64,000 nt of DNA. It comes from Xanthostigma xanthostigma (taxonomy: Eukaryota; Arthropoda; Insecta; Raphidioptera; Raphidiidae). The DNA lies in assembly GCA_963575645.1 (NCBI GenBank), contig OY754469.1:49000753-49064752 (forward strand). Direction: 5' to 3'. The position numbers were made by a program, and so were the translations under genes. Each line of letters starts with the position of its first letter. The stretch's first letter is position 1. The notes under the pieces were generated by a model, which was given only the letters and a program-made list of their open reading frames with translations, was not told the origin of the DNA and ran no database searches. This document shows positions 45,706 through 56,104 of the stretch, one piece after another.

Positions 45706-45793
45706 GCGAGGACGGGATTAGAACCCACGACCCGTGATTCCGAGAGTTGACGTCAGCGAAGACCCGTGCTTTAGACCGCACGGCTAAACACTG
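45706..45793 (-). tRNA. tRNA-like body in family L, copy 2 (pseudogene)
   Basis: Nearly identical to 27601-27690, with the same A-box and B-box (GGTTCTAATCC) bases. Specificity unassigned. Confidence 0.5.
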
Positions 45794-45885
45794 TAGTTAC
45801 ATTGCATATTATACTACTGTAATAAACCACTTGCTGTAGTCCAAACGAGTTTACAAACAAACCTACATACAAACATACATACATA

Positions 45886-47724
45886 TAATAATAATAATAA
45901 TAATTTATTCATATTATGATGTATACATAGGTACATATTGAAAAGTCAAGAAATGGTAAATACGAAATCAGATCGTGTCATTTAAATATTCCTTACAACT
46001 ATAATAACACTTATTACTTAACATGGCTTTGCACTCTTTTAGAAAAGTACTTGTATTTTTAATATCTTTAATATTACAAGACAATTTGTTATAAAACTTG
46101 TGCCCCCAATATTAGTCCGGGAGCTGTCGATCTAAAAAGCCCCCTCATATGTGCATGCAATTTTTTTTATGTAAATTAATAGTTTAAAAGTATATAAACA
46201 AGAAACGCTTGGTTTGCGTTGATTTAAATAGCCGAAAAAATGTTTAAAAAAATTAATTATAAAAAAATGACATTAATGTTTCTCCTACATCACGGATATT
46301 GGTTGCTAGCATCCAATTTTACAAAAAAATTCGTGCTTTTTAAGAAAACATTCGCGCAAACCAATTTTTTTTGCCGAGAGAGTCAGGCAACCCTCTTAAA
46401 GTTTGTGATGAGGGAGAAAATTTCACCGTCATTCGTAACATAATTTTTTTTTTTCATTTTATTCGTTTTAGTGTGAATTTTAAGAATATGTAGGTTTGCG
46501 GGCTCTAAAATTGCCGGAAATACTCCGCAAACCAGTTTTAAATGCGCTAGCTCCAAGCTTATTTTCCACTAGTAATATTTAAATCAATAAATTTATATTA
46601 AAATTATATATATAGAAACATTGGTCGACAATTTTATTTACTTAAAATAAATGTTATATAAAATTAAATATTGAATTTTTTTTTAGATTTATAATTATGA
46701 AAGGATATATATGATCATGACACAATAGACTGAAGGGACTAGTCAGCTGCAACATTCAAAAATGCTATAGGACAACCATTACCTTTACCAAAAAAAAAGA
46801 AATGCTTATATATCTCCTCTCTGTCTTAAAGTATTATGTATACCCTATAGCAGATGCAGGTAAATTTCAAGCGTACAGAAGAAAGAAAGAGAAAAATTTC
46901 TATAAGTTATTCCACTGCAGCAACTGTATCATGTATAAAAAAAAAAGAAAAATTAAATTTTGTAAGAAACAAAATCAATATTAATATAACAAACAAGATT
47001 ATAATAATTGTGGAACAACAGTAGTTCTACAAAAAACATCTATTTTAATATAAATTTATTGATTTAATAGTGGAAAATAAGCTTGGAGCTAGCGCATTTA
47101 AAACTGGTTTGCGGAGTGTTTCCGGCAATTTTAGAGCCCGCAAACCTACATATTCTTAAAATTCACATTAAAACGAATAAAATGAAAAAAAAAAAATTAT
47201 GTTACGAATGACGGTGAAATTTTCTCCCTCATCACAAACTTTAAGAGGGTTGCCTGACTCTCTCGGCAAAAAAAATTGGTTTGCGCGAATGTTTTCTTAA
47301 AAAGCACGAATTTTTTTGTAAAATTGGATGCTAGCAACCAATATCCGTGATGTAGGAGAAACATTAATGTCATTTTTTTATAATTAATTTTTTTAAACAT
47401 TTTTTCGGCTATTTAAATCAACGCAAACCAAGCGTTTCTTGTTTATATACTTTTAAACTATTAATTTACATAAAAAAAATTGCATGCACAATATGAGGGG
47501 GCTTTTTAGATCGACAGCTCCCGGACTATATGTAGGGCCTTGCTCAAAAAATGACAAGTTATGTTTGGGTGTTCTAATATTTGAACTATCTCTAGTGCAG
47601 TAATTATGGATATCACTGTTAAGAATGCATTGATCTGCGTTATTTTTAATTGATTTTAAACATTCATATATGTATATGAATGATAACGGAAGAATTTTAA
47701 ACTGCTTAAATATAGGCCTGCAGG
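45886..47724 (-). pseudogene. LINE (CR1/Jockey-like) fragment, split by a foldback
   Basis: The minus-strand frame entering at 47724 reads RPIFKQFKILPLSFIYIYE, then NSDIHNYCTRDSSNIRTPKH and FFEQGPTY. It stops matching at 47529 and resumes at 46112 as WGHKFYNKLSCNIKDIKNTS to a TGA at 45968-45970. The two halves join in frame if the foldback and one copy of TAT are removed. The tail at 45886-45905 is (ATT)n. acatacatacata-type repeats flank the LINE, as expected for insertion into family L. It was 5'-truncated before the foldback arrived. Confidence 0.85.
46113..47528. mobile_element. Foldback element, ~490-bp near-identical arms
   Basis: Ends TAGTCCGGGAGCTGTCGATC and its complement. Arms 46113-46610 and 47035-47528 surround a 424-bp loop. 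TAT lies on both sides, and the interrupted LINE frame confirms the 3-bp duplication. The arms are so alike that both encode the same 67-codon chance frame, identical in every residue. No transposase in the loop. Confidence 0.9.
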
Positions 47725-47790
47725 ACATACATACATACATACAAACTTACAAGTGAAACTAATATAAAGCATGTAAAATGACATCAGCGG

Positions 47791-48114
47791 GTATTAAAAT
47801 TACTCTTTTTCTTGAAAAAACGACTGATTTTTACTGAAAATTGTATAAACGTGTCAAATGTAACTTGTTTCAAATTATACTATTATAATTTTAAACAAGT
47901 TACTTTTGACACGCATTATTATTATTATTTTTATTATTATCTATTATCATATTTGAGAAATAATGTTTCGAAGCAGTTTTCTTACTAAAAATCTTTTCTT
48001 AATTAATAGGTCGAGAATTTGGTTTTAGATAAATATAACAGTTTGAATTTAGTCACTTTAAAAGGTAACTCCGGAGGTTTTAACAAAAATATTAGGAGCA
48101 CTGTGGTTTGAATC
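47791..48114. other. Unassigned stretch with a palindrome
   Basis: GTGTCAAATGTAACTTGTTT and its complement form a 62-bp palindrome at 47851-47912. No gene. Confidence 0.5.
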
Positions 48115-48215
48115 TAATAAAAAATAGAGAATAGTTACTTCTTACCACAACAAGTTTATTAGTGAATGTACATTTCGAGAGCTATGCTCTCATCTTCAGC
48201 AATACACTACGTGTT
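48115..48215 (-). repeat. Hammerhead-like repeat, second subtype, copy 2
   Basis: Minus-strand motif at 48168-48199: CTGAAGA, T, GAGAGC, ATA, GCTCTC, GAAATGTAC, a perfect 6-bp stem. The flank 'cttaccacaacaagtttatt' matches the copy at 32572-32592. Confidence 0.6.
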
Positions 48216-48750
48216 TACTAAGAGGTTTTATTGAACAGAACCCCTGTGGCGGAGTCCAGTTAACCCAGACGTCCATTCGTTGGCCCAACCTCTGCCATGT
48301 AACAGCATAGGTGTAGAGTGTAGACGCTTGTATATTCCCGAACTGTTTTAATGCGATAACGCCTGCATATAGTAATTAACATTTTAACGAGATACGAATG
48401 GATAAATAATTTTGATAGATAGTGTTCACACTGGACCATGTACAAAGGTCTGCTTTCGGCAAATCTACGTTTAAAATTTAGTTTCTAAACATAAATCTCA
48501 ACAATGTAAAATAAGTCACATACAGAATGTCCAATGCGTACCAAACGCGTATATTTTTATCAATACAGTACTGTGCAAAGTATAGCCTGTGATGACATAA
48601 TGCGCCCACTCTTCGACAAACTAGTTTTAATTTCGGTTGTCGGATGTAAAGCAAAGATACTTTATTTATTTAATACGCGGGCTTTCTTTAATTGGAAATA
48701 GGAAATACCTAAAACTATTATGCAGAGTGTTTTTTAAGTAGATTCTTTTT
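48216..48750. other. Unassigned stretch
   Basis: Nothing recognised. Confidence 0.4.
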
Positions 48751-49185
48751 TTAACACCCTGTAGAAATCATATAGACGAACAAATGTTTCAAGTAAACTT
48801 TTTATCAAAACTCAAAAATGAAAGAGAAACAGGCTTTCAAAGTTGTATTAATTTTGAGGTCGGTCTTGGCGTTATGTTATGTCACTATGGAAATATGTTA
48901 TGTCGTCGTCAAGTATTCACAGAAATTGTTTGAAGCTGTCCCCCGTTTTGTTCGACATAAAGATGCGTTCGTCGTAGCCATGCTTGTAGTAGCGATAAGG
49001 GTCTTAACCGAATTCTTTGAGATTTCCGGTTCGTGCTACCATTTCTTCGCGCGTGTTAACCGGGCTTTTGAATTAATTAAATAAAATTTAATTAAACTTT
49101 GAACGACTGTTTCACCCTTATTTTTGAGTTTTGTTAAAAAAGTTACTTTAAATATTTTAACCTATTTGATTTCTACACGCTGTTA
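48751..49185. mobile_element. MITE-like element with long inverted ends
   Basis: Left 'taacaccctgtagaaatcat' pairs with right 'tgatttctacacgctgtta'. Further in, 'ttatcaaaactcaaaaatga' pairs with 'atttttgagttttgttaaaa'. About 435 bp in all. Confidence 0.65.
48818..49084 (+). other. 88-codon frame inside the MITE
   Basis: Reads MKEKQAFKVVLILRSVLALC at the start and CYHFFARVNRAFELIK at the end. The first codons lie in the terminal inverted repeat, and the middle is less AT-rich than the surroundings. It has hydrophobic stretches but no family resemblance. Captured sequence or chance. Confidence 0.15.
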
Positions 49186-49339
49186 TAAAAGACGAAACAA
49201 ATTAAAAATCACCTGTATATAACGAGTATCAAAGTTGGCAGAAAGCGCTATGTCAGTTACTGATCTTATTGTAGTATTTTCGTGCCAAGCCTTTAAATTT
49301 AGGAATAAAAAGAATATTTTAAAATCATGTTGCAACATT

Positions 49340-50000
49340 TTTTATACAAATCTTTGATTAACGTCTGATTAGAATTCTTGAATAAATAAAATAATCGACC
49401 ACAAAATTAATCGGGATAGTATAAAAAGTTTAGATAATGAAACAAATTTCTTTACAAGAAATATTTCGGAAATGTTACATATAAAATCAAATAAAAGTTC
49501 AAATAATTTTTGTTTTTAATGAATTTTTTCTTTCTTTTTAGGTATTTAGATATCCATGATTACTTATTAAAAATTGGTTGTCTGTAAAGTCGATTTACGG
49601 ACGATAGTTTTACGTGATAACGTATTCCGTAATACATAACCTAAATTTTAGTAGCTGTCAAACTTGGGCCGAAGCATACTGCGCTCTCGCTTGCACGCAC
49701 AGGGTCAGGCGGAACGTTACACTTTTTCGTGCGTGCAGCTGGTGTTTCATCAATTTATAAGACGTTATCACGTCAAAATTGTTTGTTATTAATATTCCTA
49801 ATTTTCAAAAATTATTTAAAAAATTCAAGTTTAATTCTATCGTAAAATAAGTAGACACTAATTCTTTTTTATATTTTTTAGATTATATATTTCAGAAGAA
49901 GGTCCAAATCCGGAACGAAACGTCAATGTATTAATTATTAATTTTTGTTAATAATGTATTTGTCTGAAAAATTGGTCGATAATTTTACTTATTGAAATAT
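49340..50000. repeat. Family I repeat, copy 2, split by a family B element
   Basis: Left edge 'ctttgattaacgtctgatta' (49353-49372), right edge 'ggtcgataattttacttatt'. The motif at 49893-49924 (plus) is CAGAAGA, A, GGTCC, AAATCC, GGAAC, GAAACGTC. Family B copy 5 sits inside. Confidence 0.65.
49570..49778 (+). mobile_element. Family B element, copy 5, internally deleted
   Basis: ~209 bp with both ends intact. It is nested in a family I repeat, so B moved after that I copy had arrived. Confidence 0.75.
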
Positions 50001-50466
50001 TTATTATATTTGAAATTATTATTGCATGTTTAGATCTACATACAAACAATTTCGCTTTATATATTTGTTTTTGTATAATATACAGCAGATAAGTACATAA
50101 TACGTACACGTCGTACAGGTATGTTTGTATGGCACATATATGTCTGTATATAGGATCACGTAGACGACGCTCAGCGTCCCGATCCGACGCCCAGCGTCCT
50201 TCACCCAACGGTACGCTGCTTCATGCATATTCCACAATCTCATTTGACTGCATAATCTCAACGCCGGTGTATACAGCTTGTTTACAATGACAGCCAAACG
50301 CCTGCCTGGTGGCCTCGCATTAGCCAACCGACACGTTGCGCTAAAGTCGGACGCACGCTGACACATTATTAACCGTGCGACAATTTTCCTACAGTGGCAT
50401 TTACCATATAGGCATTTAATACCCTCTATAGATACATTTTCCTAACATAGAGTTGGTCATACATTT
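50001..50466. other. Unassigned stretch, partly GC-rich
   Basis: 50160-50215 contains a direct repeat (gctcagcgtcccgatccg and gcccagcgtcc). The overlapping minus-strand frames are not convincing. Confidence 0.4.
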
Positions 50467-50949
50467 AATACCCTCTATATTGCTAGCAAAGATCGGGAGA
50501 AAGACTTAAACACTACGGTGCAGACATACGTCTGTCTCTCTTATTATACTCTGAGACTCGTGCGCATGTCCGTAAATGGATGCGCGTCAGGTGCAGCGTC
50601 AGTTTGCACATGGAACTAAGCTGTGAAAGGGAGGTGGCTTGTTAATATCCTCTATATTGCAAGTAAAGATCGGAAGAAAGACTTAAACACTACGGTGCAG
50701 ACATACGTCTGTCTCACTTATTATACTCTGAGTCTCATGCGCATGTCCGTGAATGGATGCGCGTCAGGTGCAGCGTCAGTTTGCACATGGAACTAAGCTG
50801 TGAAAGGGAGGTGGCTTGTTAATATCCTCTATATTGCAAGTAAAGATCGGAAGAAAGACTTAAACACTACGGTGCAGACATACGTCTGTCTCACTTATTA
50901 TACTCTGAGTCTCGTGCGCATGTCCGTGAATGGATGCGCGTCAATTGCA
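50467..50949 (+). repeat. Tandem array, 177-bp units, ~2.7 copies
   Basis: 'cctctatattgc' recurs at 50472, 50649 and 50826. Each unit contains 'aaacactacggtgcagacat', the palindromic 'gacatacgtctgtc' and 'cacatggaactaagctgtga'. The third is cut at about 50949. One more unit is at 9674-9850. Confidence 0.9.
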
Positions 50950-51700
50950 GCTCTATAAGAGAAAAATGTTTTTCACTCATTGACCTCTATAATTAAGACT
51001 ACCTGTCTATAAGCGATAGTAGAACGTATTAATAGTTCCACGAAATTTAAGAATGAGTCATAGATAGCTGAACTAACTAACATTGTTTCTATAGATCTCT
51101 GTAAATGAGAAAAGGTTAGTGAAAAACCTCCATAAGCGAAAAAGAGATCGCGGTCCCTTGAACTCTTGCTTATTCAGGTTCGACTGTATTTATATAAATT
51201 ATTGTATTGTCATGGATTCTTAATAAGTGTGCAAAATTTCAAATAATTCAGACGTCTGGAAGTGGATGACAATTAAATTGAAAGATTCCATTACATACAA
51301 GTGAGGTTAAGTTTGTCGCTTAATTGTGTTGTGAGCAAGATCAAGCGAATATAAAGCGTCCTTTTCGTATACAATCTACACTTTAACAGGTGCCGTAGTC
51401 GGTGCTACATAGCCGTTGTACGGATATCATGAATATATCAAAATGATTGTCCGTTGTTTCATAGCGCATTACATAACGTGGAGGGCAATATTAGCGGGAT
51501 AATTTAAACGGATTCATCTCAACAGTGTTGCGGTTAAGTATAGGGGAATAAACAATGACGTATCTCTGGATTTGGGAACACTTTCATTTGGCGTCGATCC
51601 GTTGTTGCGTAGTCACACATCCGGGCATGCTTAATATAATCAGAGCAGCGGCGAAACACTTCATAATGTTACAGTCTCCCCGTTGGGACAACAAAGATAT
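50950..51700. other. Unassigned stretch
   Basis: Nothing recognised. Confidence 0.4.
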
Positions 51701-52120
51701 TTGTGAGACGACAATCAGCTAGTCATTCTGACAATGAGACACATATTGTTGAGGGAGACAACAATCGACTTGATTGTTGCTCTAACAATATGCCTAGGTA
51801 AAAAGGACTTTGTTGCCAAATTCCAGACAACAATGAAAGCAACAAAGGAAAGAACGATCCAGCGCCTATATAAACCAGGAACTAGCTCACGATCGGGGTC
51901 AGTCATGATACGACAGTGATACCTACATTGTGAAGAATCGACATAAATTAACAGTCAGTGAACAGTGCTGAGGTAACTGCTAAGATTTTATTAGTTAGAA
52001 CTGTTGGTTTGTTTCTGTTACGTTATAAAGCCAAACCAAGAAGATTTGGTATTAAACATTTGTTAATATGAAGGGCTTACTTCGAACAAAATTAGTGAAG
52101 TAAATTCATTTTTATCAAAT
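51701..52120 (+). other. Possible solo LTR or promoter-bearing remnant
   Basis: Surrounds the core promoter. 51690-51800 is rich in 'gacaacaa' and 'tgttga' words. No paired second copy, primer-binding site or coding sequence was found, so borders are guesses. Confidence 0.25.
51867..51904 (+). promoter_or_regulatory. TATA box with arthropod initiator
   Basis: TATATAAA (51867-51874) is followed by TCAGTC with its A at 51901, 32 bases from the start of TATAAA. A TATA box about 30 bp before TCAGT is the standard arthropod Pol II core promoter and is frequent in LTRs. No coding region follows, so this may be the remnant of a solo LTR. Confidence 0.4.
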
Positions 52121-52257
52121 TTTTATTATGTCGAGGGCAAATATAGATAGGTACCTACGTTTTAATTTGAACAAAAATCTAGAAATCTATTCAGGATAGG
52201 ATTTTTCAGGCGCGCTGATGATTCAAGTGATTTCAAAATTTTAATTTAACTTAATAT

Positions 52258-52745
52258 TCAAATCTTTGATTAACGTCTGAATAGAACTCTTCAAATAAAT
52301 AAAATTGTCGACCAATTTTTTTCAGACTATATATTGACAAAAATATAATTATAAATCAATATACTAATTAATTTTTATATTTTTTAGATTATTTCTGAAG
52401 AAAATCCAAATCCGGATCGAAGCGTCATCTTTCGTAATATTGATTTGTAATTATATTTTTGTCAATACAGTGTAATCTCAGTAATCCGGCACTATTAAAA
52501 ACCGGAGGGTGCCGGATTATTGGTATGTTCGGATTACTGGATTATAGTGAAAAAGTCATAGGCAATGAATAAAATAAAGCATTTCATAGAGGGAATAAAT
52601 GTATGTTATGTATTAAATTATATATAGAGGGGCGAAGGAGGCGTGGGCGGAGGGTGCCGGATTATTGGACGTACCGGATTAGTTAGATTATACTGTATAT
52701 AGTCTGAAAAAAATTGGTCGACAATTTTATTTATTTGATTAACTC
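52258..52745 (+). repeat. Family I repeat, copy 3, split by a pogo-like MITE
   Basis: Edges 'ctttgattaacgtctgaata' and 'ggtcgacaattttatttatt'. The motif at 52395-52426 is CTGAAGA, A, AATCC, AAATCC, GGATC, GAAGCGTC, with the A of GAAA changed to G. The internal MITE separates 'tatatttttgtcaata' from 'tatagtctgaaaaa'. Confidence 0.7.
52468..52695. mobile_element. pogo/Tigger-like MITE, 228 bp
   Basis: Terminal repeats CAGTGTAATCTCAGTAATCC and the complement of CAGTATAATCTAACTAATCC, with TA at 52466-52467 and 52696-52697. The 'gtgccggattattgg' core is doubled. These ends resemble pogo/Tigger elements. Confidence 0.85.
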
Positions 52746-53035
52746 ATTATTAGAAATTTTCAAGCGTACGCCGCTGACACATACATGTTTCAACAACCCC
52801 TGACATTTTTCATCTGCTCGAAGGAGATGGCAGTTATTACATAATGCAGAAGATGTCCACCGTCGCGGTGTATCTTAGGGTGAGTATCCAGGCGGCGTAT
52901 AAATATTAATTAATATAATTACACAGCCACTAAATAATCATAATTAAACAACGTGACTGCCGTGATGTTAGCCACTTACAGTTGTTATTAGAACATAATT
53001 CAGCAGTATTCAACTTACGCAACTTGCGTAACTGT
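52746..53035. other. Unassigned spacer
   Basis: Nothing recognised. Confidence 0.4.
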
Positions 53036-53692
53036 TTTTAACGTCTTATAAATTGATGACTCACCAATCTTATAAATTGATAAAACACCGGCTGCATGCA
53101 CGAAAAAGTGTAACGTTCCTAAATCCTACCGTTCCTAACGTTCGTAACGCGTAACGTTCCGCCTGACCCTGTGCGTGTTTTTTGATAATTTCTCGCTCAA
53201 TTTAAATCAGATCGGTTTGAAACCAGTCTTAAACGAAAGAGGAGAACATTTTACATAGACTTCGTATAACAGAATTTGCCTAAACAGTTTTTTTATACAA
53301 ATTTATATAGAAAAATAGCAGTATAAATGCTGTCTAATGCATGGCGCGACGCGGTCGGTCGTCTTTGTTTGCCGTACATGGAAATTAGAAGATAACGTAT
53401 GTCTTGTCTTAACATGAAAACGGCTGCATTTCTAATGTGTAATTCAATTTTTTGACATTAGTATTTTGTGAAATGCAACGCCTTCTAAGTTAAGTATTGG
53501 AATAACTAATTATTATTAGAACATAATACTTTGACAGTTGCAAACGTCACTTTTGACATTTCTTATCATTCCGACACCAAGGATAAGCGGATTGAAACCA
53601 AATTTTGGGAGGTTTAGGTTATGTATTACGGAATACGTTATCACGTAAAACTATCGTCCGTAAACCGACTTTACAGACAACCAATTTTTTTT
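53036..53692 (-). mobile_element. Family B element, copy 6, longest
   Basis: Almost collinear with copy 1 in reverse, with ~75 extra bases at 53338-53412 ('gcatggcgcgacgcggtcgg'). The shared 'ggtttcaatccgcttatcct' part shows that copies 1 and 6 form one subfamily. Confidence 0.8.
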
Positions 53693-53889
53693 TGCTAACA
53701 CTGTAGGTGTCGAGGCGTGCCATGAAAAGTGTATCTACCTTAAATACTTAGTAAACCCGATTTCACACTCCTAAGAAAATACAAACATAAAATATTACTG
53801 TTTCGTGCCCTGAAAAAAATTATTCAGTCTTTGCAAAATAAGTTTTGTTTATGGCAAATGGCAATTTATTCAGAAGACGATGTTTGTGA

Positions 53890-54085
53890 TTTTACCCCAA
53901 ACATCCTCCCAAAATTTGGTTTCAATACGTTCATCGTGATCACAGACAAACAGACGCACAGAGTTTTTTCCAAAAATATGTTTTTTTGGATACGGGGGAC
54001 CTCAAAACGAAAAGATATTGTAAAATTTTGAAAAGTGATTTTTGACCTAAGCTTGTACCATTGCCCACTTGTGGGTTGGAATGAT
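53890..54085 (-). repeat. Dispersed repeat, family M
   Basis: Minus-strand version of 59640-59850: 'tcccaaaatttggtttcaat', 'tccaaaaatatgttttttt' and 'cctcaaaacgaaaagatatt' all have complements there. The frames on both strands are chance. Confidence 0.65.
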
Positions 54086-54140
54086 AATTTAAATAAAACT
54101 GTTTTATTGAAAAAATGTTCGGTTTTGTGTTTACTAGGGG

Positions 54141-54410
54141 ATAAGTATAGAATAAATAAAATTATCGACCAATATTTCAGACAATATATTAACAAAAAAT
54201 ATAATTAATACATTAACGTTTCAATCCGGATTTGGACCTTCTTCAGAACTGATCTAAAAAATATAAAAAATAATTAATATTTAATTTCTAATTCGCTTTA
54301 TATAAAATTCTTTCAAAATTATTAATTAGTATCAAAATATTGAAAAAATAATAATTTTATTTATTGAAGAGTTCTAATCAGACGTTAATCAAAGATTTGG
54401 ATTTCCCCAA
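54141..54410 (-). repeat. Family I repeat, copy 4, uninterrupted
   Basis: The clearest full copy: inverted edges 'aataaataaaattatcgacc' and 'ataattttatttattgaaga' plus 'cagacgttaatcaaagattt'. The motif at 54215-54246 (minus) is CTGAAGA, A, GGTCC, AAATCC, GGATT, GAAACGTT, with a fully paired stem if G-U pairs are allowed. Confidence 0.7.
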
Positions 54411-55560
54411 ACGGATTTCTTTCAGTTCTGTTAATATGTTGTGTGTAGACTAAAAACCCTACGTGCAGAAAGCTAATTTTTTGAACAGCTTATTCGCTAT
54501 GTGCAACATCAAAGCGGAGACATCTAGCGTTATTTATCGGCGAACCCACTGCTACTAAAATACATTATGTCAAATGGGACAACAAGTAAAACGTGAATTA
54601 AAATTAAAGTTAAAGATAAAAGTGAAAAGTATGGATGCTATATTAAAAACGGGTTTTGAAAAAATAAATCATTCTTTAAATTTTCACCCTCAAACTGTGC
54701 CAAAGGGTAAAGCTATCGCTGTGTAATTGATGTTGTTTCAGCTAGATTTTCTAAAGTGGAATAAAAATTCTAGACAGTGTTGTCCTGTGTACGGAAAATA
54801 TTGCACCTATTCCTGTAAATGTCAAAGCAGTTTTCATCTTGAAAAGAAAAATAAATAGTCTAATTTTTAGATATTTGAATTTTTTGTGAAACTGTCAATT
54901 TGTTCAGAAAATAATTATAAGTCTCAAATGATACACCAGAAAGATTTCTTAGCTGTTTATCATTTGTAACTGTTCCTTGAAAAGTAATTGAATCATCAAC
55001 AAATTCATTGTACATCACAATCAGGTTCAACTGCTGTATCGACATTCGACAAACTATTTTTGAGGCGTACCTCGAGTTGCCAGGCCTTAAAATTCAAAAG
55101 CCGGATTCGGCGCTGTATTAGGCCGGACATTTTGCCCTAAAAGCCGGACATACATTTTTTAAAAGTCAAACACACCTTTTTAAAGCCGAACATCACATTT
55201 AAAATAAAAAAAACTCAGTTAGGTTCGTAATAAAGTTGTTTATTAATTATTTAATGTGAATCACAGATTTGTTATAAAATTAACAACATTAACAGTTCTA
55301 CGCACCTATTATTATCATTTGTATTTATACCTATGATATTGATGAAGTGAAAAATGGTCAGTCTTCTGTAATCTATTAATAGGTAAATTTAAAAAAAACA
55401 AAACAAATATAACAAAATACTAAAAGTTTTTGTTAACCAAATCAAAAACGTATATCCATTCTTTTGGATAAAAACAAAAAGATCTTTATTAAAAAATAGC
55501 AATTTCAAACTCTTGAAAAATATCAAAAAAGTCTTTACCTTAGGTTTATGTCAATGGTAC
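54411..55560. other. Unassigned stretch
   Basis: 55075-55195 has four 'aaaagccggacat'-like words at ~30-40 bp spacing. No gene. Confidence 0.4.
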
Positions 55561-56099
55561 ACGAGCAGAAGGTTTGCTATCTTTCGCCGCTACGTGCGCA
55601 TTGTCGTTCAACGCCTTCGTTCCAAGCAGCTGCACATAGCGAATATGTATCGTAGGTACTTATGTAAATAGACACACAACAATAGCACATAGCTAACAAT
55701 AATGCTACTTTCACGTTGACCCTTATATAAGCAAATCTCAGTCAACGCCGACCTACTGTCGACGCTAACGGGCACATTGCGCCCTACCGTTGCGACGCCA
55801 CGGTCCTGTTTGCACGTACACACTAATAATAGTGCCACTCGCCTCAAAATGGCACCGCACATACTCCTACACACACACACTTGCATTCTACTCCAACGAG
55901 GCCGTTGACTCGGTTCGATTCGAATCATCGACGTGAATAGTCCAGAGTAGACGCTAAAGACAAATGTCGAATTATTGCGTTTTCTAAAACAGACATGAAA
56001 TTTGGTAGAATTGTACTTCAGAACTCTATTCTCAAATGAAGGAATAAGTTGAGCGTTATGGATTAATAGCCCCGCTAAAAGAGTGTTTGTGCTCCTCCT
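55561..56099. other. Unassigned stretch, GC-richer part at 55580-55930
   Basis: The 106-codon minus frame (55608-55928) has a cysteine- and arginine-rich composition but no family signature, and is probably chance in a GC-richer tract. Confidence 0.35.
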
Positions 56100-56104
56100 T
56101 ATCC

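Larger units (their letters stand above)
45340..47790. mobile_element. Family L element, copy 2, split by a LINE
   Basis: The left part (45340-45885) has the same ~125-bp hairpin arms and tRNA-like body as copy 1. After the insertion, 'caaacttacaagtgaa' and 'taaagcatgtaaaa' (47740-47780) continue exactly where copy 1 continues at 27767-27805. The outer terminal repeats of copy 1 are not visible here. Confidence 0.75.

Noticed and set aside
46240-47400. Two identical 67-codon frames on opposite strands, suggesting a conserved gene pair
   Set aside because: They are the two arms of a foldback element. Identity reflects arm similarity, not coding constraint.
50467-50949. Regularly spaced repeats that might suggest a CRISPR array
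   Set aside because: Units are 177 bp of nearly identical sequence with no unique spacers, in an insect-type genome.
55608-55928. 106-codon minus-strand frame
   Set aside because: It lies in a GC-richer tract where stop codons are rarer. No recognisable motif and no repeat support.
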